NCBI GenBank assembly: GCA_025331565.1
Contig: JAFREQ010000030.1
Coordinates: 7,066,501 to 7,130,500 of the forward strand
Length of the DNA: 64,000 bases
DNA from: Holacanthus passer
Lineage: Eukaryota > Chordata > Actinopteri > Pomacanthidae
Direction of reading: 5' to 3'
Part shown: one piece after another, positions 1-42,504 of the stretch
How the letters are laid out: each line of letters begins with the position of its first letter
Numbering within the stretch: position 1 is the stretch's first letter
The notes under the pieces: generated by a model
Database searches by the model: none
What the model was told of the DNA's origin: nothing
Seen by the model: only the letters and a program-made list of their open reading frames with translations
Translations under genes and position numbers: made by a program

Positions 1-271
1 TAAAGTCAGGGATTACACAAGGAATGTAGTCACGAAAAGCACCAGACTGATGTAGTCAGACAATTGTGTCTACATGTTTGTGTATCAACAGTAGGCATGA
101 GGCTGATACCGTGAGCCAGCTCTTACCTAACATTGATTTCCTAGGTAAGAGAATCCAGCTACTTTCTTCTGGCTGGCTTTTCATCAGAACTGAAACCAAA
201 TGAAGCCAGATGTTTCCTGCTGGCTTCAGTCACAGCACAAGTTTTACTGCTGCTCTATCTTCGCCCAGAGA

Positions 272-310
<39 letters not shown>

Positions 311-2206
311 ATGTGAGGTAATGTAATTGCGGTGAACACATGTAAACCTTTTTTCCCCTCTCTTTATAACAAGTCTTGTTTTTTCACAGTTCTTTGTGCT
401 CTCTGTCTCTCTCTGCCCTTTGCCAGGCAGTACTCATGTTTGTAGGAAGTTGAGAGAAAGCCAGTGAAAGTTTGAAACTTTGATGATCTCTGTGGATAAA
501 CAAAGTTGTTGCAGTATATAATAGGATACAGCACAAAAACAATCATACAAAACCAACAGTGTTAAGTCCAACTGTATGAAATGACATTAAATACATCATG
601 TGCAGGATATACAAATTAACAACAGAAAGTCTGTGTAAAAAAGAACATTTAGGAGCAAAATGATCTTTAAGAGAGTCCGACTCCATTAAGGCCCCAAAAA
701 AAGTGGGATAAGTTGTATATTTTGTCATCAGTATGTTAGGAGGACTGAGCATTTAAATAGGTGAAAGGTCCACTACAACCTTGCATAATTTTCAGTATAG
801 GTGTAGAGGTTCTTCATAGCTAATATGTCTAGTTAAGATGCTTCCATGCTTATGCTTCAAATGGTGGAGCCGTGATATGGCGTCCTGTCACTTCTAATGA
901 CTGCTAAAGTTCTCTTGTCATGTCATAGTATCTAGTCCACAGTTAGTCTGTTCCTCAAGCTGCAATGTGTCACAGTATCTGTTCATTCAGCTTGCCCTGA
1001 AGAACACTTTCCATGATCACAACGAGTTAACATTAAAATAAGTCAAATCAATTTTCAGCCAAAAGATGAACTTTTGTTCCTGTATGAAGTCAAACAAATA
1101 AGTGGAGTTCCCTGCCTTCAACACAACTTAAACACTTTTAACACGTTTCTCTGTTTTGCTTTGTCAAATGTAAATATGGGCAGTTTGTTAGACAGTTTTA
1201 ATTCATCCTTTATTGAGACTAAGCTATGGATGTTGAGATGTGATAATGAAAAATAAAAGTTTATCTTTATTTCAGAGGACAAATCGGAGCAGGAGACTGA
1301 CTTCACTGACCGTGTTCTCATTAAAAGTGAAGCTAAGATATCCTATTGTTTGTCACATCACATTTTGTTCCTCTCTTACTGGTGTTTCTTTGTACTACAG
1401 TCCCCATGTCCCTGTCTTGGTGTGTAGAGGAGGGTATCGTAGCTCTCAGGGGAATTCATTCTCTGGTTTTAGGAAAGAATGTGTGATTCAGTCCACAAAA
1501 ATGAAGGGTTTGAGACGTTGTGCTGCACATTTCCGTAGCTATAGACCTACAGCCTCTGCTGCAGTAGCATGTTAAGCAAAATCCTGACAACTGGCAGCCT
1601 GTAAGTCAGCTTTGTTCTGCTGTGTAAATATTGAGCTGTAATATCACAGTGCCTCTCTCAGGTAACACTTGACCTTTTTCTTACCTGTGCATGGCCTCTT
1701 CTTCCTCTATTGCTTTTGTAGTTCAGAAGGTATAAAGCTGTTCTCTGGTTAGTGTCATTAGATGTGACATTAAACTAACAGTGCATGTGTTGCATCTGTG
1801 TTTATTGGCTTGTGTATTCTCTGATCAAGGAGACATTTCTGCTTCAGTGTTAAGGTAATTATTAGATGAAGGTTATTTACCCGTGTGTGACATGAATACC
1901 TGCCTCTTTCTTTCTTCTTCTTCATGATTGGTCAGCTCACAAAAACAACTGTTTGTTTTTTGTGTGTTTTGTGTTTAAACAATCACATGCATACACAGTT
2001 GCATGCAGGCAATACAAGTAATAGACACAAGTGGGTGAAGGCATAGGGGATGATTAGACTTAGGGGTGTTGCTAATATAATAGAAGTCGTGTTCCCAGGT
2101 TGTATCAAAGTTCATTAGACTGTTTTAAACCAAATATTATTTACAAAGTAAATTTCTCTATTGTGTCTGTAATGAAAACTAAATTATGGCCTCCTCTCTC
2201 TCCCAG
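1..2206 (+). other. mtus1 intron upstream of first visible exon
   Basis: AT-rich intronic sequence with a (GT)n tract at 275-308. I found no recognisable exon, RNA gene or transposase. The large 5' coding exon expected for ATIP3-type isoforms is not here, so it must lie upstream of base 1. Confidence 0.6.
275..308. repeat. (GT)n microsatellite
   Basis: Uninterrupted GT dinucleotide tract of 34 bases inside the mtus1 intron. Confidence 0.97.
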
Positions 2207-34000
<31,794 letters not shown>

Positions 34001-35240
34001 CCCCATCAACACACAACAAACCCTCCCTCCTCTCTGACCTCCTGATTCTCCTCATCACCTTTTTAAGCCTGGCAACAGTGGAAACTGTTCCAAGTACAGA
34101 GAAAAACTTCAGTCACAGCAGTATTGTTGGATATTAATGATGAACGTGTACATTTGGAATAAATGGCATTAAAGACGCTTATTTTGAGAGTGAAAAGACA
34201 TTGCAGTGGCACCAGTGCACTTAAGTCTGAGCGTGGGACTGGCCTTGCTCTCTATCAGTCTCTTCAAATGACTGTTCTCCAAACTTTTCTTCTTTTTCTG
34301 AAGAAAACCTAAATAACAGGCACACCTCAGGGTCTGTACATAGCGCCTCACTTTCGTTATGACTATCATTACCTTTTTTTCTTTTGTTATGTTGTACAGT
34401 TGAAGTTCAGCTCATCCTGTTCTTTTATAGCCCTCTTTTTTGAAGTGGTAGATGAGAAGAAACCTTGGATTTGTGGCATATGTAGGTTTGTGGAAACAGA
34501 CTCAAAGTTGTTTGGGTTTGGTAAATCATAAAATGACGGGTACTTCTTGGCGGATGAGCATGGATTGTTTTGCTTTTCCCTTCTTTTAAAGAGGACATGT
34601 TTTTGCCCAAAGAGCAAAGCTCAATCATTGCTCTGCTTTGGACCTCCAGAAGAAGTGCAAGCTCTTCGTCATCTGAGGAACTGACCTGAATTACTGACAT
34701 GAACTTTTGATCCAATGGATGTCTGTTCCTCTGTGTGAGCTCCTCACAACCTCTACCTTAATCTACTATGTGGAATGTAATCACCCTTGGATGTTAAATC
34801 TGACCAGGGCAGTTAAAACACACAGACACACACAGACATACACACACGTTTATTTAACAAGGATGGTGTTGGCCAGGACAGTGTTTACCTCCCTCCCACT
34901 TCACGAAGGGATACAACTCCCCCACATCTTCTAACATCAACTTGTGCCCAAACAGAAACAAGGCAAAGCTGAACAGATGACTCAGTTAATCAATTAATAT
35001 CTGTCTTTGCTTTAGGTCACACATAAAATCATCAGAAAAACACACCAGTGATCATTTCCACAGACCAAACTCCCAGACACTCCTTGACTGAAAGGCTGTG
35101 GCCTCGGTTTTACTGAATCCAAAAAGCATCACTTTGTGTATCCGGTATTTGTCCTGAAAAACCTCAGATGTACCCAGATTGCCTAAGTCTCCCATGTTCT
35201 ACTTTCTGGACACAGAATAAATACAATATGACATAAGATT
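34001..35240 (+). other. mtus1: mtus1 3' untranslated region and end
   Basis: No coding signal after the stop. AATAAA hexamers occur at 34,158-34,163 and 35,216-35,221. The second lies only about 35 bases from the opposing fgl1 poly(A) signal, so the transcripts may touch or overlap. Choice of the used site is inferred. Confidence 0.6.
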
Positions 35241-35253
35241 TAAGTAACATTGT

Positions 35254-35259
35254 TTTATT
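35254..35259 (-). terminator. fgl1: Candidate fgl1 poly(A) signal
   Basis: TTTATT on the + strand (AATAAA on the - strand), about 200 bases beyond the fgl1 stop. It is positioned as expected for a short 3' UTR. Confidence 0.55.
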
Positions 35260-35462
35260 TTGAATATTAAAATAAATGCAATGGTACACTTTTTTGAAAA
35301 GTCATAAAGTGGGAATATATGAAAGGATTGAGTGATATAACACTGACTTTAACCAGTTTGTACCCTGTAACTAATGTCAATTAAGTCAAAGGTTTAAAAT
35401 ACAGGTAAGCTTTTCAGCTCCAGTAAGGAGACACATATCTTGCTTCCACACTTGGTTTCAGC

Positions 35463-35697
35463 CTATTGGCCATGAGGAAGGTCAATGACGTCGCCTGCTG
35501 CTTTGCTTGGGTCGAGCTGTCCTGGTAACGGGGCAATGATGGGCGGCGGATGCTCGAGGTCAGCGGCTCGTACCATCATGACCACAGATTTGATGGAGTA
35601 CCACCAACCGTGCCATGTGTACCACACCACCCCATCATCAGTCATGGCTTGATATGGTCCTTTGTAGTAATGACCATTCAGGTTGCCTGAATCACAC
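35463..35697 (-). CDS. fgl1: fgl1 last exon (end of fibrinogen domain and tail)
   Basis: Acceptor ctcctcacag. It encodes [40 protein letters not shown] and [12 protein letters not shown], then a Pro/Asp-rich tail ending DLPHGQ and TAG. The human protein stops shortly after the IRP position, so the tail is additional. Confidence 0.94.
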
Positions 35698-38600
35698 CTG
35701 TGAGGAGGAAGTACAAGAAAAAAAAATTGACAAACACTTGACCAGTAGTAATTGCTGTATATTCTGCGTTTGTGTATTTTGTCATTTTGAACTTTGCGCC
35801 CTTGTTTTACTCTATTAATTTGCCACAGTGAGATGAAAGCTGAAGTAACTATTACCTGCTGAACCACCAGCCTGACTTGCTGTGTCTGATACACGTGGTG
35901 TCGTCATCTTCAGCATCGCTGTTGTTCAGCTGGTCGTAGGTGCTGAATTTGACCCTGCTTGATCCCATTCCTGGACCGGCCCATTTCTGCTCAGCAGAAG
36001 TAGGGCCATGGACGTCAGCCAGCGCATCCCCTGCATTCCCAGTGTACTCTCCCAAATGTAACTGGAACTGGTCCTTTGAATGGACACGGGAGTAAAAGCC
36101 AAGAGTTTTGAATAAATATTGGATTTTGCAAATATGGATGAACAGAGATTAGAGGAAGAGGACAACTGTAGATAGGAGCACTAAGTGATAGAGATATGAA
36201 AAGAAGAGAAAGGAAAAGGGATGACAGGAGAATGAAAAGGAAGAGATGGAGAACAGCTGGCAGGCCTGGAGCCAGACGTCCTTGCTATTGTTTCCATGGC
36301 AAAGAGGATAAAACACAAAGAGCATGCATAGTCTAAATAAGACCCCCATCTGTTATGGGAAATGAAGAGAAGGAGATTTTAAAGACAGAAAAAGAATAGA
36401 AATTGGAGGAAAGGATTACAAGCTGTTTTTGCAGGATATAAAGAGTGCAGTGGATTATAGACAGACATACATAAGATTTAGTGATTTAATCCAGTCTGGA
36501 GAATATTAATCATTTTCTAAAAATATGTGAAATTCCACAAAAGAGAATGAGATGACTCCACTTTCTGGCAATATAAACTTCAAAATCTTCAACCTTGCTG
36601 AAGGAATCATTTTTGTTTTGCAATGACTCTTAAAACAACACCCACCTATAAGACTAAAAGACTTACTTACTATACTATACTTTTGATTTTCTTTTTGCAG
36701 TGTCCCTGTTTTACCTTTTCATCGTCCACTTTGAAGTTTTTGTACTCTGCATAGCGCTGATTACCCTCAAAGTCCTCCATGTCAATCCGCAGGTCGTAGT
36801 TTCCTAGAAGACACTGAGTTACACAGGCAACCATCCAATAATGACTGACAAATCATCAAGACAGACACACACGTACAGGTACACACACCTTGTGAGGTGA
36901 GGTAGTGTAAAGGTTCATTGCCCAGCCAGAATTCTCCATCGGGGGAGAAGAGGTCTCCAAATCCATGCTTGTATTCCACCCACGCTCTGCACACACAGAG
37001 TACACTCACTGATCATACAGTCACTCTCTTTGTTCAATTTCCTAACACATGCAAAGGGTAAATTCCTATTTTTATGTGTGTAAAGCTGACACACACACAG
37101 ACACACATACCTGTCAAAGCTCTCTTTGCCATTTCTCCTCCTCTGGAAGACAGTCCATCCTCCTCCATTGTTCATGTCACAGTAGACGCTCAGTGCTGTA
37201 GGAGAACCATCTGGGCGAATCACATACAGCCCACTGGCCACGTTACCTTCTGCAAACACCTCGGAGCAGTCTGAACGCACAAACACAAAGATATACAAGG
37301 CAAAACATTCAAACCAGGTACAAAAGCAATTGGTTTAGATGCAACAGATGGCAAAAGAAACACACAGACACATTTGTTTTAAAACTGCAGCCACACTGGA
37401 GGTGTCTTCCATTGACATATAGGAGTACGCTGAATGTGTGTCTGGGTACATAAGCACCTGTATTGACAACATAGTTCCCACCATACAAGTCAGGAAGTTT
37501 CCAAACCAGAAGACTTGGATGAACAGCCAGGTACGTCACACTCTGCATGCTCGGTCTCTTGCATTCAGGTCAGGCAATGAGATGGAGTACAAAACAGCAA
37601 AGTACAGGCTGAGGAAAACCATCAAAGAAGCCAAACAGCAGTACAGAGAGAAGCTGGACAGCTACTACTCTACTGCTGACACCAGGCAGATGTGGCAAGG
37701 CCTGCAACAGATTATGGACTATAAGGGCTGCACCATGGAGCTCACCAACACCATCATCACCCTGCCTGAGCAGCTAAACAAATTCTACTCCCGCTTTGAG
37801 ACTTCCAGCACTAACATCTAGGGGAGGCACTCACACACCCAGAGCAAACAAACCCCACCACTGACTGTCTCCTCAGCTGATGTACACAGAGTCCTGAGGA
37901 AAATCAACCCCCACAAGGCAACAGGCTCAGATAACATCCCCGGAAGGGCCCTCAGGACATGTGCCACAGAGCTGGTTGATGTTCTCACCTCCATCTTTAA
38001 CCTGTCCCTCGCACAGGCCACAGTCCCCATCTGCTTTAAAAGGAGCCCAGTGACTTCTCTGAACGACTACATTGGCACCCCACAGGGATGTGTTCTCAGC
38101 ACAGACTCTTCACACTTCTGCCCTCTGGCAGGAGGTACAGGAGTGTGAGAACCAGGACATCCAGGCTGAGAAACAGTTTCTATCCAACAGCCATCAGACT
38201 GATAAACAGACTAAACCCACTGTCCCTGCCACCACACATGCTTCACCCCACCCCAGCCCAGCCCATGCACAACCACATATTTGCACTACTGTTGATGTTG
38301 ATGCAGTATTTCTTCTACTTATATTCATATTTATATTCATATTGATCACTTGAACTGACATTTGCACACTCATGTTATTGTAAATAACCTGTACATATCT
38401 TTTAAATTCTGATTTTATTGTCTATTTTTTTTGTAATTTCTATTTTTTTTTTCAAAACAGTGTTCATAGTGGAAGGCAAAGGAAGAATTTCATTGTACAG
38501 GGAAACTTGTTTCTTTGAACTGTGCGTAAGTATGTAAGTATGTATGTAAGTTCAATATTCACTCTTTCACCAGAGTCAACTGTACATCTTATCTGAAATC

Positions 38601-40363
38601 TGGCCCTACCTCTGTAGAGGTTCTCGGGGCCCAGGTGTGAGTTGGGTATGTGCTCCAGCTGCTGGGCCTGGCTGTTGTGGAGCTCCTGGATGTAACTATG
38701 CTGGTCGTTGATCACATTCATCAGGCCCTGGACCTCTGCTTCCAGGCGAACCACCTTCTCTTCACAAGGCACAGGGGCCTGGACAGAGAAAGTCAGGCAA
38801 GATTAGTAACTGGTACAATGAGGGTTACCCTGGACTTTAACCCTTTATAGGGCAAGTGACCATATTTGGTAATTTCCACACAGTTTACATACTGAAAAAT
38901 TGTAAAAAAAAAAAAAAAAAAATACAGAAATAAACTTTTGTTATGTCCTCCAATAACACTGTAAGGTTGAATTCTTGAATTTCAAAGTATTTTAATGAGT
39001 GCCCTATAAAGGGTTAAGGGTAGTAGGATGCAATCGCTCAGAACCACTTATCTTCAGAAGCAAGTACAGCTAGTTAAAGACAACCAACAAACATGTTACA
39101 ACCTCAATGCAAAGAATATGTGTTCATGATTGGCGTACTGTGTTACTTGTTCATGTAAAATGTCATGATTTTTATACAACAATTAACCCTCTAAAATATT
39201 CTTTAGTTGGTCAGGAAAAAAAATAAGTTGGGTTTCTTGACAGTTCTTGACAGACAGACATGCTAATGTCTTGAAAATTCATGGAACTTGAGATTTAATG
39301 ATTCTTTGTTTCTGTTGCGTTTTAGACTATTCCATCATCCACTTGGTCTGTCTGGGCAGGATCTGTCCAGATGTCCCACAACACTTCACACATACCAGTT
39401 ACTGCTATGGCATCACGTTAATCCAGCTAACAGACTTTAAAGTAGCATTGCAGACCATGAGGCAGCACAAGACACAGTGCATTTCTCAGTCTCTGTGGTT
39501 GTGTTAAGTACCAGACCAATTTATTGTACATATTTCCTATTTGTTTTTCATATCCGGGTTATTTGTTCAAGGTTGCCTTTTGCACCACATTGTGATTGTT
39601 GCATTATCAGTATTTTACTGTTTTTCCATTTTTATCCTGCACTGACATTTTGCCAATAGAGGGCAGCACTTTGTTCATCACTCTATCCATTCTAGGGAAT
39701 GTAGGTGAGGAGAGGTCAGAATCGGTTGTTTTAATGATTAATTATTCATTTGTTATTTTTGTTGTGTATTTCCAGATACCATTACATATGCTCTGTTCAA
39801 ACATTCTATGTTCATTACAGCTGCTGACACTTTTGTAAAGGTTGCCTTCAAGAGATGTATTCTTGCATGTTACAGAGGTATGTTTTTACTATTTCATTCA
39901 TCAGGGAGCATGCACAAAGTTGCACCAGATTAAAGTTACTAAACATGTGTAATCATCTGGGAATGAGACAGTCAGGTGACACACCAGACATATAGAACAC
40001 AGAATAGTCACCCTGAGCTCAAAGCCAACCATCACTCAGGTACTTAATCTCACACAGACATGAAACAGCAGACATTGGAGGTATTTTTAAATTACGTTTA
40101 AACATTTACAGCAGTGTGTCTTTGAACAGTGCTCTTGTTACTCTAGACAAAGCACACCAGCAACATTTTTCATTTTACTTTAATGAACAGTAAATAGTCT
40201 CTATAAAAACTGTCCACAGTAACAAGTGTCATTTTTCTCACAAACCAAAGCTATGCATGGTGTAAGGTTTATCATGACATACTGAGAATGATGTGGGGTG
40301 TCTTACCGCCAGAGAGGCAGCCAGGTGAAGAAGAAATGCCACTGATGTCCTCAGCATTCCCAT
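35463..40363 (-). CDS. fgl1: fgl1, fibrinogen-like protein 1 (7 coding exons)
   Basis: Complete spliced gene of 341 residues. The exons, 5' to 3', are 40363-40307, 38778-38610, 37270-37111, 36986-36889, 36803-36715, 36073-35856 and 35697-35463, all in phase. It starts [19 protein letters not shown], a signal peptide, so the product is secreted. A short coiled coil with one Cys (PVPCEEK) follows, then a full fibrinogen C-terminal domain: [53 protein letters not shown] and [20 protein letters not shown]. Human FGL1 (312 residues) is a liver-secreted protein and LAG-3 ligand. The fish protein has an extra tail of about 25 residues. Tail-to-tail placement beside mtus1 supports orthology; a paralogous fgl1b copy is possible. 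Confidence 0.92.
35856..36073 (-). CDS. fgl1: fgl1 exon (fibrinogen domain, calcium-site region)
   Basis: Acceptor ccattcaaag and donor AGCAG|gtaata, 218 nt. It encodes [40 protein letters not shown] and SKSGWWFS. The acidic NNSDAEDDD stretch occupies the position of the fibrinogen-domain calcium loop and is richer in Asp than the human DHDNYEGN. Confidence 0.95.
36715..36803 (-). CDS. fgl1: fgl1 exon (fibrinogen domain)
   Basis: Acceptor gtcttctag and donor GAAAAG|gtaaaa, 89 nt, phase 1 to 0. It encodes [20 protein letters not shown] then KNFKVDDEK, matching YTLKIDLADFEKNSRYAQYKNFKVGDEK. Confidence 0.95.
36889..36986 (-). CDS. fgl1: fgl1 exon (fibrinogen domain)
   Basis: Acceptor ctgtgtgcag and donor CACAAG|gtgtgt, 98 nt, phase 2 to 1. 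It encodes [20 protein letters not shown] then [12 protein letters not shown], the conserved glycine/aromatic core. Confidence 0.95.
37111..37270 (-). CDS. fgl1: fgl1 exon (start of fibrinogen domain)
   Basis: Acceptor gtgcgttcag and donor GACAG|gtatgt, 160 nt, phase 1 to 2. It encodes [20 protein letters not shown], then [20 protein letters not shown]. The two cysteines that open the domain are present. Confidence 0.95.
37420..38560 (+). mobile_element. Truncated L2/CR1-type LINE fragment in fgl1 intron
   Basis: Translates to a decayed non-LTR retrotransposon polyprotein. It shows a linker ([34 protein letters not shown]), then the start of the reverse transcriptase ([36 protein letters not shown]). 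It jumps directly to the motif-B stretch GTPQGCVLS and then to the C-terminal tail ([19 protein letters not shown]). The catalytic YxDD region is deleted. The 3' end 'gaatttcattgtacaggg' and short GTAT/GTAA repeats resemble LINE tails. It is inserted antisense to fgl1. Confidence 0.85.
38610..38778 (-). CDS. fgl1: fgl1 exon 2 (coiled coil)
   Basis: Acceptor ctctgtccag and donor TACAGAG|gtaggg, 169 nt, phase 0 to 1. It encodes [20 protein letters not shown] then [20 protein letters not shown], a short amphipathic helix with one Cys, likely for oligomer disulfides as in other fibrinogen-like proteins. Confidence 0.9.
38779..40306 (-). other. fgl1 intron 1
   Basis: A 1.5-kb AT-rich intron with an A-run near 38,905. 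No exon or transposable element recognised. Confidence 0.6.
40307..40363 (-). CDS. fgl1: fgl1 exon 1 (signal peptide)
   Basis: Nineteen codons, [19 protein letters not shown], donor CTGGCG|gtaaga in phase 0. The start is the outer of two nearby ATGs (the third codon is also Met). The hydrophobic core [12 protein letters not shown] marks a secretion signal with likely cleavage near the exon 1/2 border. Confidence 0.85.
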
Positions 40364-40918
40364 AATCAATGATGTGATGGGTGACTGAATCAAAGTGCTG
40401 CGCTCTTCAGTCTCACTGACTTCCTCTCTCCTCTTCGTCTGGCTGTTTGATGTTGTAGCATCACTTCACTGCTTTTTCTCACTCTCATTCACTGTGGCTG
40501 GAGATGTTTAGATTGTACATGGGCTGACACTTGTTTGCTGGCCTCCATCTAGTGGTGGGAGCACACAGTCATTGTCTCCTGCTTGTACCTGATGCCTCAC
40601 ACTGAACCTACACAATGCACATTGCCATGGGTCTACAGTGATTTCACTTATCTAATGTCAGGACAGTGACAGAATGTTGCAATTATGCATGTGTGTTATA
40701 AATTGAGATTTCAGTTTTCTCCACTCGTTGCAATTTGTAGCAAAACAAACAAATTAACAATAAGTAATTATCTATTTGTACAATGTTAAGTTGCTATAAA
40801 AGAGCAAAAATAAAAATGACTTCATTAATTAAAAAGAATAAATCAATAATGCATAAATAAATGCTTTAATCAATACATAAATGTCCAGTAAAAAATTATT
40901 TAGTCATAACGGGGAGGC

Positions 40919-40922
40919 AAAA
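40919..40922 (-). terminator. RNA polymerase III terminator (TTTT) of the tRNA gene
   Basis: AAAA on the + strand, four bases past the tRNA 3' end on the - strand: the usual oligo-T stop. Confidence 0.8.
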
Positions 40923-40925
40923 GTG

Positions 40926-41017
40926 CGACTCCGGTGGGACTCGAACCCACAACCTTTGAATCACTCCTCAAGTGCTTGACTAGAAGTCCAATGCGCTATC
41001 CATTGCGCCACGGAGCC
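40926..41017 (-). tRNA. tRNA-Arg(UCU) with 19-nt intron
   Basis: On the - strand: acceptor GGCTCCG, D-arm with GCGCAATGGATAGCGC, anticodon stem TTGGA, loop C-T-TCT-A, intron gtcaagcacttgaggagtg, A then TTCAA, and T-arm GTGGGTTCGAGTCCCAC. The 3' CGGAGTC pairs with the acceptor with a G-T near the end, and the final G is the discriminator. The intron sits between positions 37 and 38, as in eukaryotic tRNA-Arg-UCU. A-box (TGGCGCAATGG) and B-box (GGTTCGAGTCC) are intact. CCA is not encoded. Confidence 0.96.
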
Positions 41018-41699
41018 ACCTGTTGATCATGGCCGTATGACAACTGATAAACCTTGTCTTGATCTGTCCGCTCGTGATTTACAGATTACACGACACAACG
41101 TGATATAAAGCTGTGTTGTGTCGCTACTGTCGCGACAATCTACTGCAGTGAAGAATTGGCCATCTGATTTGTCCCAGTTGTTTCAAAGCACTGCACACAA
41201 ACTTGGTAACAATTTCCTGTTTGCCTGTCTACGTCTTCATAATAAAAGGGGCTAACGCGTGCCCCTGGTAACTTAAAGCGGTCACACACACACAGATCTA
41301 CTGAATTATTGCGTTCAGCATATAACGCGAATAACCACTATAGATGCCATTTCACCACACAAAAATACAGTGCTATATTGTTTACACGTTTTATATTCTA
41401 TATTAAAGAATGCCACGTTAGAATTGCAACAGCATTAGTACAATCATTATTTAGAAAAAAGCAGTAATGCAAGAGATTGAACACATCAGTATTGCTTGAA
41501 TGACGAGTTTTGTGAGAAACGTCTGTCTATTAATTGGCTTGTCACATAGTTATACTGCTTGGTTGAGGTGGTAGAGAACAGTTCAATGTAGAAAAATAAA
41601 CCTTTAAACAAATACGAACAAGAATGCAAAACAAAATTTATATCTTGTAATGTAACATCACAGACATTGTGGGCAGGGTAGTTGAGGTTAGTGTTAACT
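41018..41699. other. Intergenic, nothing recognised
   Basis: Spacer between the tRNA gene and a promoter-like block. No open frame with a known motif. Confidence 0.5.
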
Positions 41700-41950
41700 G
41701 TAGTGTTATCGGAGTCAGTTCTGATGAGTCGTCGTGGTGGTGCTTTTATTCTGAAAATAATGAGAAGCGTTATCCGCGTCTCGAATGACGTCATACAGCT
41801 AGTGGACAACGGATCAACAGACACAAACAACCAACGAGGTTCTTGTCAGATTGAGTTGGCGGACGCCATTTGAAAGCAGTCTTTGCTTCCCCGCTGCTGT
41901 TGTCCGGTTGTGAGCACTGAAACAACATGCAAGTCGCAGCAGATTCAAAC
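41700..41950. promoter_or_regulatory. Orphan promoter-like block with perfect CRE
   Basis: A GC-richer, CpG-containing patch in AT-rich surroundings. It has a perfect palindromic CRE (TGACGTCA, 41,786-41,793) and a YY1-like GCCATTT (41,865-41,871) in ggcggacgccatttgaaag, followed by pyrimidine-rich leader-like sequence. No coding exon with a recognised product starts here on either strand. It may be a first non-coding exon, or a promoter whose gene is distant or lost. Confidence 0.4.
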
Positions 41951-42240
41951 CTGCTTAAACAAAAGATTCACAACCGTGAATGAAACCTTTGCGAACTGTG
42001 TTGTGTTGTCGGAAGGCTACTGTGGCAACAAACTGTAATCAGTCTTCAGTATTTGTTACTTAAGCAGATCAATTAAAGCAGATATTCAAATGATATATTC
42101 AGCCCCTTGTAACTTCTTTAAATTAATTATTTTAACGGAATAAAAAAACTATTGTGTAACTGTGAAAGTTGTGGGATTCCTATACTTAGATGCATCCACC
42201 TTACATATCATGACTCACCCCTCTTCCCTACCTGAAAGCT

Positions 42241-42504
42241 TGCAATGCTGTCTGTATGCAAGTGTTCTTAGATAGCAGGGCTGCCAAATGTGGACTTCAG
42301 CTTGGACTGAGATTTGTCCCCAGCGCATTGAGCCATTTTCACTTTCCATAGGCACCAACATTTCTGACCAGCAACCAGCATGGGAGGTTAATTTCACCTG
42401 CAGAGGGACTGAGTTGACCCTGAAGGAGTGCAGCAGCACCATGACACAGCCAAGAGTGAAGGGGAAAGGTACTTCTGCCTCCAGTCTAGAGGTGATCTGC
42501 TCAG
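42241..42504 (+). pseudogene. Decayed SRCR domain exon
   Basis: The first half reads AVCMQVFLDSRAAKCGLQLG, a corrupted form of the SVC...[15 protein letters not shown] core in which a second Cys is replaced by Leu, then meets a TAG at about 42,349. The second half, in another frame, gives GTNISDQQPAWEVNFTCRGT and LKECSSTMTQ...LEVICSG with donor CTCAG|gtaata. No acceptor or N-terminal VRLVxG segment is visible. The start given is approximate. Confidence 0.6.

Noticed and set aside
1240..1575. 111-codon frame that could be an upstream mtus1 exon
   Set aside because: Sequence is not basic/low complexity like the region, ends at a stop without a donor, and matches no family part I recall.
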